This document shows, in pieces, positions 1 through 5,581 of a DNA stretch of 5,581 bases. The DNA lies in contig JBJOER010000222.1 in assembly GCA_046049215.1 (NCBI GenBank), positions 1 through 5,581 of the forward strand, in the 5' to 3' direction. Both the position numbers and the translations under genes were made by a program. Below the pieces are notes generated by a model. That model did not search any database. It was given only the letters and a program-made list of their open reading frames with translations, and was not told where the DNA came from. Position 1 is the stretch's first letter; each line of letters begins with the position of its first letter. The stretch is from JAJTFW01 sp046049215. GTDB lineage: Bacteria > Bacteroidota > Bacteroidia > AKYH767-A > OLB10.

Positions 1-254
1 GCGGTACTTGTATTGGTCAAGTTAACCTGAAACTCAATATAATTGGCTCCGGCAGAACAGTTGGAAAACGTGTACCCACCAGTGGCGGTTCCAAACGATG
101 CACCCGGACTGAGGATTACGATCAAGAAGAACAACAGATGCACAAACGGACGAATGAACACGTTGCGGGATGAAGGGACTGGCCACGATGATTTCCGAAA
201 AGGTGATTTACCGGTTGCCAATAAATCCGGGTTGAGATGAATTTGAGTACTCAT
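1..254 (-). CDS. N-terminal part of a secreted/surface protein (runs off left edge)
   Basis: Reading the minus strand from the ATG at 254-252 gives 84 open codons to the window edge. Residues 1-31 are polar and basic. Residues 37-49 (VHLLFFLIVILSP within the stretch) form a strong hydrophobic core. The Gly-Ala-Ser-Phe-Gly that follows suits signal peptidase cleavage near residue 55. The mature start (TATGGYTFSNCSAGANYIEF) continues into beta-strand-like Thr/Asn-rich sequence ending near QVNLTNTST, which resembles the opening of large exported repeat or adhesin-type proteins of Bacteroidota. An in-frame TGA lies upstream of the ATG with no other ATG between. The 31-residue n-region is long, so the GTG at 161-159 is an alternative start giving a standard 24-residue signal peptide. 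The rest of the gene, including any C-terminal sorting domain, is outside the window, so function is unknown. It is divergent from the aldehyde dehydrogenase gene. Confidence 0.72.
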   Translation of the reverse strand, partial: MSTQIHLNPDLLATGKSPFRKSSWPVPSSRNVFIRPFVHLLFFLIVILSPGASFGTATGGYTFSNCSAGANYIEFQVNLTNTST

Positions 255-263
255 TATAGCGGT

Positions 264-280
264 TTTGTTTATCAAACAAA
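264..280. repeat. Perfect inverted repeat TTTGTTT-ATC-AAACAAA
   Basis: Two 7-base arms are exactly complementary around a 3-base centre. The repeat lies 10 bases upstream of the ATG of the minus-strand secreted-protein gene, so it would sit in that gene's leader or core promoter. It could be a small operator-like dyad or a weak AT-rich hairpin near the start codon. With only 7-base AT-rich arms, chance is not excluded. Confidence 0.35.
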
Positions 281-447
281 GAAGTCCAAAATCGAACCAT
301 CACATGCGGATGAGACCGGATCATGGGTGCGGTAAATGTAAAGAAGCTGAATCCAATTACTCGTTGGCCGCCTCACCTGGAGAGGTTTTTAGAGAAATAC
401 CGAGGCGAATGGTTTCAGCGCCGCAGAAGGACCTTCTTTAGGCAACT

Positions 448-474
448 CACCTGATACCAGGTAAACTGCAGGTG
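448..474. repeat. Competing inverted repeats CACCTG / CAGGT / CAGGTG
   Basis: CACCTG at 448-453 can pair with CAGGTG at 469-474 (6 base pairs, 15-base loop). Alternatively, ACCTG at 449-453 can pair with CAGGT at 458-462 (5 base pairs, 4-base loop). The two folds are mutually exclusive. A second CACCTG lies upstream at 374-379 and could compete for the same partners. The palindrome AGAAGG-A-CCTTCT at 425-437 adjoins. Such arrangements occur in switching leader RNAs, but the arms are short and no known riboswitch class was matched. Confidence 0.3.
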
Positions 475-553
475 CGAAGATAGGACACGTAAGGTATACG
501 AGTCAAGACCCTTCACAGGCATTTAAGAATTGAATATCAAAAGCTTAGCACAT

Positions 554-598
554 CCCAATTCCGGCCACCGAAAGCATGCCGCTAATTGCCGGTTTGGG
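554..598. repeat. Long interrupted inverted repeat (candidate RNA stem)
   Basis: CCCAATTCCGGC at 554-565 faces GCCGGTTTGGG at 588-598. This gives ten Watson-Crick pairs split by a small 2-by-1 internal loop, enclosing a 22-base loop. It is the longest stem I found in the intergenic region. TGGGT at 595-599 can instead pair with ACCCA at 605-609, which would compete with the outer part of this stem. A short perfect hairpin, CTGAT-GGAG-ATCAG, follows at 619-632. The series suggests a folded RNA, although transcription and strand are unknown. Confidence 0.38.
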
Positions 599-640
599 TA
601 GACCACCCACTTTGGGCACTGATGGAGATCAGCACAAATT

Positions 641-686
641 AGGCCCCGGGGAACAGTTCAACACTTGGCCTTGGGGGCTTTCTTTT
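641..686 (+). terminator. Terminator-like hairpin followed by TTTCTTTT
   Basis: The 5' arm AGGCCCC (641-647) can pair with GGGGGCT (673-679) with one mismatch, or AGGCC (641-645) with GGCCT (667-671). The 3' arm runs directly into a T-rich tract at 679-686. This polarity fits intrinsic termination of plus-strand transcripts started in the intergenic region. It cannot end the minus-strand gene, which reads away from it. It lies about 120 bases before the aldehyde dehydrogenase start and upstream of that gene's likely promoter, so it may insulate the gene or end a small RNA. The imperfect stem and 25-base loop keep confidence low. Confidence 0.3.
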
Positions 687-769
687 CAGACCCGGTTTCG
701 CAGCCCCGAATAAACAAGCTTACCGTCCTCACTTCGATAAAATCCAATCCCATTACCAACCTAAGAGCG

Positions 770-777
770 TACCTTTG
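770..777 (+). promoter_or_regulatory. Bacteroidota-type -7 promoter element (TAccTTTG)
   Basis: TACCTTTG matches the TAnnTTTG consensus of the Bacteroidota primary sigma factor exactly. A start a few bases downstream (about 782-786) would give a leader of only about 20 bases before the ATG at 806, and that leader is A-rich (CTAAAAAGTCACACATAAAG), as is common for translation starts in this phylum. No clear TTG/TTTG -33 box is visible about 20 bases upstream, so the promoter may be weak or depend on an activator. If it is the main promoter, the hairpins before 690 lie outside the mRNA leader. Confidence 0.45.
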
Positions 778-805
778 CCCTTTCTAAAAAGTCACACATA
801 AAGAC

Positions 806-2350
806 ATGTCAGAACATCAAATAGAATCCATGCTTCGTACGCTCGGCATCGAGCCCGTCAACCCCGGAGCCTCCACCGGCAGCGGCTGGATGGATACCCA
901 AGGTGAAATCCTTGAATCGTATTCCCCCGCCGACGGCATGCTCATCGCTTCGGTGAAACAGGCCACCACCGCCGATTACGAACACATCATCGCTCAGTCG
1001 CAAAAAGCATTTGCAGTATGGCGGATGATGCCGGCTCCAAAACGGGGCGAGATCGTGCGCCAGATGGGCGACGCCCTGCGTGAATACAAGGAACCGCTCG
1101 GCAGACTGGTGTCTTATGAGATGGGCAAGATTTACCAGGAGGGGTTAGGCGAAGTACAGGAGATGATCGACATCTGCGATTTCGCGGTTGGCCTTTCACG
1201 ACAGCTTTACGGTCTCACCATGCACAGTGAGCGTTCACGGCACCGCATGTACGAACAATATCATCCCTTGGGCACCGTCGGCGTGATTTCCGCTTTCAAT
1301 TTCCCGGTTGCCGTATGGAGCTGGAACGCCATGCTCGCCCTGGTATGCGGTGACGTGGTGGTCTGGAAACCCTCTTCGAAAGTCCCTCTCTGCGCCGTGG
1401 CCACCCACCGCATCATGCAGAAGGTGCTGGCCGCCAACAACGTTCCGGATGGCGTCGTAAACCTGGTCATCGCTTCCTCGAAGCACGTAGGCGACAATTT
1501 CCTGGCCGACAAGCGCGTGCCTTTGATCTCTGTCACCGGCTCTACCCGCGTTGGACGACGTGCCGGACAAATTGTCGGAGAGCGTCTCGGTCGCTGCCTG
1601 CTCGAATTGGGTGGAAACAACGCCATCATCCTCAGCGAAAAAGCCGACTTCGACATGGCCTTGCGTGCAGTACTTTTCGGTTCGGTAGGCACTGCGGGGC
1701 AACGCTGCACCAGTACGCGCAGGCTCATCATTCACGAGAGTGTGTATGATGCCTTCACCCAAAAACTCAAAGGTGCCTACGAGCATATCCGCATCGGACA
1801 TCCGCTAGATTCCAACACACTTGTCGGTCCGCTGATCGACAAAGGAGCTGTCAACGATTTCACCAAGGCCATTGAAGCAGTCCGCAAAGAAGGCGGACGT
1901 GTACTTTACGGAGGCGAAGTCCTGGAAGGAAACGGCTACGAGAGCGGCACCTACGTAGTACCCTGCCTGATCGAGGCCGAGAACCATTATCACATCGTAC
2001 AGGAAGAGACCTTCGCGCCCATTCTGTACCTGATGAAATATTCCACCGTTGAAGAAGCCATCGCCATGCAGAACGATGTTCCCCAGGGCCTCAGCTCATC
2101 CATCTTCACCCGCGACCTGCTCGAGGCGGAGGCATTCCTCTCCCATGAGGGGTCGGACTGCGGCATCGCCAACGTCAACATCGGCACCTCGGGTGCGGAG
2201 ATCGGCGGAGCATTCGGCGGAGAGAAGGACACAGGCGGTGGCCGCGAGTCGGGTAGTGATTCATGGAAAGTATACATGCGCCGGCAGACCAACACCATCA
2301 ACTACTCCAAGGAACTTCCCTTAGCACAGGGCATCCGTTTCGACGTATAG
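806..2350 (+). CDS. ALDH7/antiquitin-type aldehyde dehydrogenase (probable 2-aminoadipate 6-semialdehyde dehydrogenase)
   Basis: This is a complete 514-residue NAD-dependent aldehyde dehydrogenase, the usual length for the ALDH7 family. The family oxidises 2-aminoadipate 6-semialdehyde, in equilibrium with piperideine-6-carboxylate, to 2-aminoadipate in cytosolic lysine breakdown. Visible landmarks are FNFPVAVW with oxyanion Asn165, VVWKPS with cofactor Lys188, GSTRVG at 245-250, general base Glu267 in LELGGNN, nucleophile Cys301 in GQRCTS, and EETFAP at 400-405. The C-terminal run SGAEIGGAFGGEKDTGGG (462-479), followed by RESGSD and a NYSKELPLAQGI end, is diagnostic of antiquitin. Glu119 and Arg300 appear to match the residues that hold the amino-acid end of the substrate in antiquitin. 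The ATG at 806 follows an A-rich leader and a -7 element. The ACMSD gene follows 38 bases later, so the enzyme may also, or instead, oxidise the ACMSD product, 2-aminomuconate 6-semialdehyde. Family assignment is very secure; the physiological substrate is inferred. Confidence 0.93.
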   Translation: MSEHQIESMLRTLGIEPVNPGASTGSGWMDTQGEILESYSPADGMLIASVKQATTADYEHIIAQSQKAFAVWRMMPAPKRGEIVRQMGDALREYKEPLGRLVSYEMGKIYQEGLGEVQEMIDICDFAVGLSRQLYGLTMHSERSRHRMYEQYHPLGTVGVISAFNFPVAVWSWNAMLALVCGDVVVWKPSSKVPLCAVATHRIMQKVLAANNVPDGVVNLVIASSKHVGDNFLADKRVPLISVTGSTRVGRRAGQIVGERLGRCLLELGGNNAIILSEKADFDMALRAVLFGSVGTAGQRCTSTRRLIIHESVYDAFTQKLKGAYEHIRIGHPLDSNTLVGPLIDKGAVNDFTKAIEAVRKEGGRVLYGGEVLEGNGYESGTYVVPCLIEAENHYHIVQEETFAPILYLMKYSTVEEAIAMQNDVPQGLSSSIFTRDLLEAEAFLSHEGSDCGIANVNIGTSGAEIGGAFGGEKDTGGGRESGSDSWKVYMRRQTNTINYSKELPLAQGIRFDV

Positions 2351-2388
2351 TCCAATCCGTTACAAACAACCCTGTCCAACGGTCCACG

Positions 2389-3402
2389 ATGCTCACCATC
2401 GACATCCATACGCACATCCTACCGGAGCACCTGCCGGACTTCAAGCAGAAATACGGGTACGGCGGATTCATATCGCTCGACCATCACAAGCCCTGTTGTG
2501 CGCGGATGATGATCGACGACCGGTTCTTCCGCGAAGTTCAGGACAACTGCTGGGACCCTAAGGTACGGATGGGAGAATGCGACCATCATCACGTGGACGT
2601 ACAGGTGCTGAGCACCATCCCCGTCATGTTCAGTTACTGGGCCAAGCCGCAGGACACCCTCGACCTGAGCATGTTCCTGAACGACCACATCGCGGCTATC
2701 GTTCAAGCCTATCCGAAACGTTTCGCCGGGCTGGGCACCATCCCACTGCAGGCGCCCGACCTGGCCATACGCGAACTGGAACGCTGCATGCAGATCGGCT
2801 TGCGAGGTGTCCAGATCGGTTCTCACGTGAACGACTGGAACCTGAACGCACCCGAGCTTTTCCCGGTTTTCGAAGCGGCACGCGACCTGGGAGCATCCAT
2901 TTTCGTACACCCCTGGGACATGATGGGCAAGGAGAAAATGAGCAAGTACTGGCTCCCGTGGCTGGTAGGTATGCCGGCCGAGACCTCACTCGCCATCTGC
3001 TCCATGATATTCGGTGGAGTATTCGAGCGTCTGCCCGGATTGAAAGTCGCTTTCGCACACGGCGGTGGAGCTTTCCCCTCCTCCATCGGACGTATCGAGC
3101 ACGGATTCCATGTCCGGCCCGATCTCGTCGCCGTGGATAACAAAATCAATCCCCGCGAATACCTCGACCGCTTCTACCTGGATACATTGGTTCACGACCC
3201 CATGATGCTGGATTTCCTGGTGAAGCTAATGGGCCCTGAACGTCTCGCCCTTGGAACCGATTACCCCTTCCCTTTGGGAGAACTGGAGCCCGGCAAACTG
3301 ATCAACTCCATGCCCTACGACGACAAGGTGAAGGAGCGGTTGTTTTCCGGATCCGCCCTGGAGTGGCTCGGGATGGATCGCAACGCCTTCGCGGTCAATT
3401 GA
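2389..3402 (+). CDS. 2-amino-3-carboxymuconate-6-semialdehyde decarboxylase (ACMSD)
   Basis: This metal-dependent amidohydrolase-superfamily decarboxylase converts 2-amino-3-carboxymuconate 6-semialdehyde to 2-aminomuconate 6-semialdehyde. That step diverts the kynurenine/3-hydroxyanthranilate route from quinolinate toward full oxidation. The 337 residues align from memory almost end to end with human ACMSD (336 residues), including LSTIPVMFSYWAKP (74-87), KYWLPWLVGMPAET (186-199) and GTDYPFPLGELEPGKLI (289-305). Expected zinc ligands are His7 and His9 (DIHTH), His174 (VHPWD) and Asp291 (GTDYP). The catalytic His224 (FAHGGG) and likely substrate arginines Arg48 and Arg235 are also present. 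The open frame extends upstream to an ATG at 2263, but that would overlap the dehydrogenase gene by 88 bases and add 42 residues unlike the family, so the ATG at 2389 is chosen. No Shine-Dalgarno sequence is visible. It probably shares a transcript with the dehydrogenase. The equivalent gene in Pseudomonas nitrobenzoate degraders is nbaD. Confidence 0.95.
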   Translation: MLTIDIHTHILPEHLPDFKQKYGYGGFISLDHHKPCCARMMIDDRFFREVQDNCWDPKVRMGECDHHHVDVQVLSTIPVMFSYWAKPQDTLDLSMFLNDHIAAIVQAYPKRFAGLGTIPLQAPDLAIRELERCMQIGLRGVQIGSHVNDWNLNAPELFPVFEAARDLGASIFVHPWDMMGKEKMSKYWLPWLVGMPAETSLAICSMIFGGVFERLPGLKVAFAHGGGAFPSSIGRIEHGFHVRPDLVAVDNKINPREYLDRFYLDTLVHDPMMLDFLVKLMGPERLALGTDYPFPLGELEPGKLINSMPYDDKVKERLFSGSALEWLGMDRNAFAVN

Positions 3403-3437
3403 GTGAAAGCAACCTCGGTTGATGCCTGCCAAATCCG

Positions 3438-3445
3438 TATTTTTG
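3438..3445 (+). promoter_or_regulatory. Candidate -7 promoter element (TAttTTTG) before the PurF-like gene
   Basis: TATTTTTG matches TAnnTTTG exactly. A TTG at 3419-3421 could be the -33 box, though the 16-base spacing is shorter than the 19-21 typical of Bacteroidota. Transcription would start near 3450-3453, leaving a leader of about 10 bases before the ATG at 3463. This suggests that the PurF-like gene can be expressed independently of the two catabolic genes upstream. Confidence 0.38.
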
Positions 3446-3461
3446 GACTTTAGAAGAGTCC
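3445..3461 (+). promoter_or_regulatory. 7-bp hairpin abutting the PurF-like start codon
   Basis: GGACTTT-AGA-AGAGTCC folds into a seven-pair stem (six Watson-Crick pairs, one G-T) with a three-base loop, ending one base before the ATG at 3462/3463. In an mRNA reading through from the ACMSD gene it would lie in the ribosome-binding zone. In a message started from the adjacent -7 element it would be largely absent. No T tract follows on either strand, so it is not a terminator. A role in translation is only an inference. Confidence 0.33.
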
Positions 3462-3462
3462 C

Positions 3463-5361
3463 ATGAGCGATGCTCTTTACCACGAGTGCGGAATCGCCCT
3501 CGTGCGTTTGCTGAAACCCCTCGATCACTACCTGGACAAATACGGTACGGCTCTTTACGGCCTGAACAAACTGTCTTTGCTCATGGAGAAACAGCACAAC
3601 CGGGGCCAGGACGGGGCAGGTGTGGCCTGCATCAAGTTCGACATGGCTCCCGGTGAGAAGTACATCAGCCGGCACAGATCAGTCGACAAAAATGCCATCG
3701 CCGCAATTTTCGACACGGTCAACAAGCCATTCCGTCAACTTTCGAAAACGGATCCGGAAAAACTGAAAGACATCACCTGGCTGAAGCGGAATACGGACTT
3801 CGCCGGTGAACTGCTCATGGGCCATTTGCGTTACGGGACCTACGGTGGAAACACCATTGAGAGCTGCCATCCTTTCCTGCGCCAGAACAACTGGATGACC
3901 CGCAACCTGGTTGTTGCGGGGAATTTCAACCTGACGAATGTCGAGGAACTATTCCAGGACCTGGTGGACATCGGACAGCATCCCCGTGAAAAAGCGGATA
4001 CGGTGACCGTGATGGAGAACATCGGTCATTGGCTGGATGAAGAGAACGACCTCATCTACTACCAATACAAGCAAGAAGGCTTTTCGAAGAAAGAGATCAG
4101 TCCTTTCATCGCCTCCGAACTCAACATCGCCAACATCCTTCGCCGTTCGTCCAAGTACTGGGATGGAGGTTATGTCATGGCCGGACTGATCGGCCACGGC
4201 GATGCTTTTGTCCTTCGGGACCCATCGGGCATCCGTCCGGCCTGGTACTATGCCGACGACGAAGTGGTGGTGGTCACCTCCGAGCGACCACAGATACAGA
4301 CCGCTTTCAACGTTCCTATAGATCGCGTACAGGAGATCAAGCCCGGTCATGCGCTCATCATCAAGAAGAACGGTAAAGTCACGGAAGAGCAGGTACGCGA
4401 ACCCCTTGAACGCAAATCCTGCTCCTTTGAAAGGATCTACTTTTCCCGAGGCAGTGACCGCGACATCTACCGCGAGCGCCAGCACCTCGGCAGGTTATTG
4501 TGCCCCTCGATCCTGGAGTCCATTGACAAGGACCTGCGCAACACGGTCTTCTCCTACATCCCCAACACGGCTGAAGTCGGTTTCTACGGCATGATGAAAG
4601 GCCTGGAAGATTACCTCGACGAGGTCAAGAAGACCAAGATCCTCGCTCTGGGCACCTCACCGGATCCAGTCAGGCTCTCTGAAATACTCAGCATGCGTCC
4701 ACGTGCCGAAAAGATCGCCATCAAGGACGCCAAGCTGCGCACCTTCATCACCAGCGACACCGAACGAAGTGACATGGTCGCCCACGTGTATGACATCACT
4801 TACGGTACTGTTGAAGCAGGAAAAGACAACCTGGTTGTCATCGACGATTCGATTGTTCGCGGAACCACCCTGCGCAACAGCATCATCCGCATGCTTGACC
4901 GATTGGGTCCGCGGAAGATCGTGATCGTATCTTCGGCACCCCAGATCCGTTACCCTGACTGCTACGGAATAGACATGGCCAAGATCGGCGACCTGATCGC
5001 GTTCCGCGCTGCTATCAGCCTGATCGAGGAACGGAACATGGAATCACTCCTCGACGAAGTCCTTGAGGCCTGCCGCGAACAACTGAAGAAAACTTCGGAA
5101 ACGGAGAACGTGGTCAAACGCCTCTATGCTCCCTTCACAGACGAAGAAATAGCCGACCGTATCGCCCTGCTTGTCACACCACAGGGATGCTCATCCGAAG
5201 TGAGGGTGATTTTCCAGAAGATCGAAGACCTGCACAAAGCCTGCCCCGGACACACCGGCGACTGGTATTTCAGCGGAAACTACCCCACACCGGGCGGCAA
5301 CCGGGTCGCCTGCAAGGCATTCATCAACTACATGTCGGGGCTCAACGAGCGCGCCTACTGA
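3463..5361 (+). CDS. Long Bacteroidota-type amidophosphoribosyltransferase (PurF-like)
   Basis: The 632-residue protein has a class II glutamine amidotransferase domain followed by a type I phosphoribosyltransferase domain. This is the PurF layout, which makes phosphoribosylamine from PRPP and glutamine in the first step of purine synthesis. Cys9 (HECGIA) is the expected nucleophile after removal of eight residues. NRGQDGAG (46-53), HLRYGT with Arg123, Asp179 and DPSGIRP (253-259) follow. The second domain shows CSFERIYFSRG (320-330), a KDAKLRTFIT loop (421-430), the PRPP loop VVIDDSIVRGTT (458-469) and a CYGIDM motif (500-505). Odd points are GNFNL (153-157), where ordinary PurF has NGNL, about 25 extra residues near 385-415, and a C-terminus about 100 residues longer than usual, ending GDWYFSGNYPTPGGNR (599-614) and beyond. 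The gene begins 60 bases after ACMSD. It could be the housekeeping enzyme or a paralogue with altered activity; the family is certain. Confidence 0.9.
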   Translation: MSDALYHECGIALVRLLKPLDHYLDKYGTALYGLNKLSLLMEKQHNRGQDGAGVACIKFDMAPGEKYISRHRSVDKNAIAAIFDTVNKPFRQLSKTDPEKLKDITWLKRNTDFAGELLMGHLRYGTYGGNTIESCHPFLRQNNWMTRNLVVAGNFNLTNVEELFQDLVDIGQHPREKADTVTVMENIGHWLDEENDLIYYQYKQEGFSKKEISPFIASELNIANILRRSSKYWDGGYVMAGLIGHGDAFVLRDPSGIRPAWYYADDEVVVVTSERPQIQTAFNVPIDRVQEIKPGHALIIKKNGKVTEEQVREPLERKSCSFERIYFSRGSDRDIYRERQHLGRLLCPSILESIDKDLRNTVFSYIPNTAEVGFYGMMKGLEDYLDEVKKTKILALGTSPDPVRLSEILSMRPRAEKIAIKDAKLRTFITSDTERSDMVAHVYDITYGTVEAGKDNLVVIDDSIVRGTTLRNSIIRMLDRLGPRKIVIVSSAPQIRYPDCYGIDMAKIGDLIAFRAAISLIEERNMESLLDEVLEACREQLKKTSETENVVKRLYAPFTDEEIADRIALLVTPQGCSSEVRVIFQKIEDLHKACPGHTGDWYFSGNYPTPGGNRVACKAFINYMSGLNERAY

Positions 5362-5371
5362 TACCTGCAGC

Positions 5372-5581
5372 CTAGTTGCCGATGGGATGCCAGGTGGTTT
5401 TGATCTCCTGCATGGACAATATGGTATAGGGAGACAACAAGTCCTCTCCGTCAAAATCAACCATTCTTTTCACATTGACAGCCGCATTGGTTTGCACGAG
5501 CTTCTTCGATTCCTGGTCGAGATCGAGATACAGAAACGCATTGACATCCATGTGAGCCGAGGCATGAGACAGGAATTCCTT
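5372..5581 (-). CDS. C-terminal part of an unrecognised protein (enters from right edge)
   Basis: On the minus strand the frame is open from the window edge at 5581 to a TAG at 5374-5372, giving 69 residues. The sequence looks protein-like, mixing charged turns with beta-strand-like stretches: SAHMDVNAFLYLDLD, then VQTNAAVNVKRMVDFDGED and a terminal SMQEIKTTWHPIGN. It has no visible transmembrane segment and no Thr/Asn-rich surface-protein character, so it is probably cytoplasmic. I cannot name the family from this fragment. The gene converges on the PurF-like gene with only 10 bases (5362-5371) between the stop codons and no clear terminator, so the two transcripts probably overlap. Confidence 0.68.
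   Translation of the reverse strand, partial: KEFLSHASAHMDVNAFLYLDLDQESKKLVQTNAAVNVKRMVDFDGEDLLSPYTILSMQEIKTTWHPIGN

Larger units (their letters stand above)
255..805. other. 551-base divergent intergenic region without a convincing gene
   Basis: Both flanking genes are transcribed outward from this stretch. I see no open frame with protein-like composition, no tRNA-like cloverleaf, and no recognisable tmRNA, RNase P or SRP RNA motif on either strand. Base composition is visibly more AT-rich than the coding regions. It holds inverted repeats at 264-280, 448-474, 554-598 and 619-632, a terminator-like hairpin with a T tract at 641-686, and a promoter-like -7 element at 770-777. The region is long for a bacterial divergent spacer, so an unrecognised structured RNA or leader between about 370 and 690 is possible. 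Nothing in the sequence proves that it is transcribed. Confidence 0.6.

Noticed and set aside
43..240. Plus-strand open frame of 65 codons
   Set aside because: It is antisense to the signal-peptide-bearing minus-strand gene, has no protein-like pattern of its own and no start context. The minus-strand reading explains the sequence better.
370..500. Glycine-riboswitch-like pieces in order: GGAGAGG, GCCGCAGAAGG, AACTC, CAGGTAAA, AGGACA
   Set aside because: The pieces recall the glycine aptamer consensus, but spacings are wrong, the conserved CCGAAGG-GCAA core is broken and the closing stem does not form. A covariance search would settle it; I do not claim it.
1235..1801. Minus-strand open frame of 188 codons inside the dehydrogenase gene
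   Set aside because: It mirrors the codon structure of a strongly conserved ALDH7 gene, and its translation resembles no family I know. It is a GC-rich antisense shadow.
2263..2388. Upstream extension of the ACMSD frame to an ATG at 2263
   Set aside because: It would overlap the dehydrogenase gene by 88 bases and add 42 residues before the conserved N-terminal DIHTH metal motif. ACMSD proteins normally begin a few residues before that motif, as the ATG at 2389 does.
2351..2388. Possible promoter or terminator between the dehydrogenase and ACMSD genes
   Set aside because: Only a four-base CCGT/ACGG pairing is present, with no T tract and no TAnnTTTG element. The spacer looks like a plain intra-operon gap.
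5363..5401. ACCTG/CAGGT arms followed by TTTT as a terminator for the plus-strand genes
   Set aside because: The five-pair stem encloses a 23-base loop with no good inner pairing and lies inside the coding region of the opposing gene. Chance is the simpler explanation.

Overview
The window looks like chromosomal DNA from a Bacteroidota bacterium with fairly GC-rich genes. Four observations point there. (1) An amidophosphoribosyltransferase-like protein of 632 residues has the long form I associate with Bacteroidota, against roughly 470-505 residues for ordinary PurF. (2) Two gene starts are preceded by TAnnTTTG, the -7 element of the Bacteroidota primary sigma factor. (3) No start has a convincing Shine-Dalgarno sequence, and the first gene has an A-rich leader. 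(4) The left edge holds the N-terminus of a secreted protein resembling those of gliding/T9SS-type Bacteroidota. The lineage is inferred; no rRNA or other marker is present.

Layout. Positions 1-254 (minus strand) hold the 5' part of a secreted or surface protein running off the left edge. Positions 255-805 are a 551-base divergent intergenic region with no convincing gene. It contains several inverted repeats, a terminator-like hairpin and, close to the next gene, a good -7 promoter element. Three plus-strand genes follow: an ALDH7/antiquitin-type aldehyde dehydrogenase (806-2350), 2-amino-3-carboxymuconate-6-semialdehyde decarboxylase (ACMSD, 2389-3402) and the large PurF-like protein (3463-5361). 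A minus-strand gene enters from the right edge and stops at 5372, only 10 bases from the PurF-like stop codon.

How the genes may work together. ACMSD is a step of tryptophan breakdown through kynurenine and 3-hydroxyanthranilate. Its product is 2-aminomuconate 6-semialdehyde. The gene 38 bases upstream encodes an enzyme whose family normally oxidises 2-aminoadipate 6-semialdehyde in lysine breakdown, which has the same six-carbon skeleton in saturated form. The two routes also converge on 2-oxoadipate. The pair may therefore be a catabolic unit in which the dehydrogenase serves lysine catabolism, takes the ACMSD product directly, or both. The PurF-like gene follows after 60 bases, probably with its own promoter, and need not share this role. 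I found no mobile element, CRISPR array, tRNA or rRNA. The most interesting leads are the ALDH7-ACMSD pairing, the altered oxyanion motif and long C-terminus of the PurF-like protein, and the structured intergenic region.
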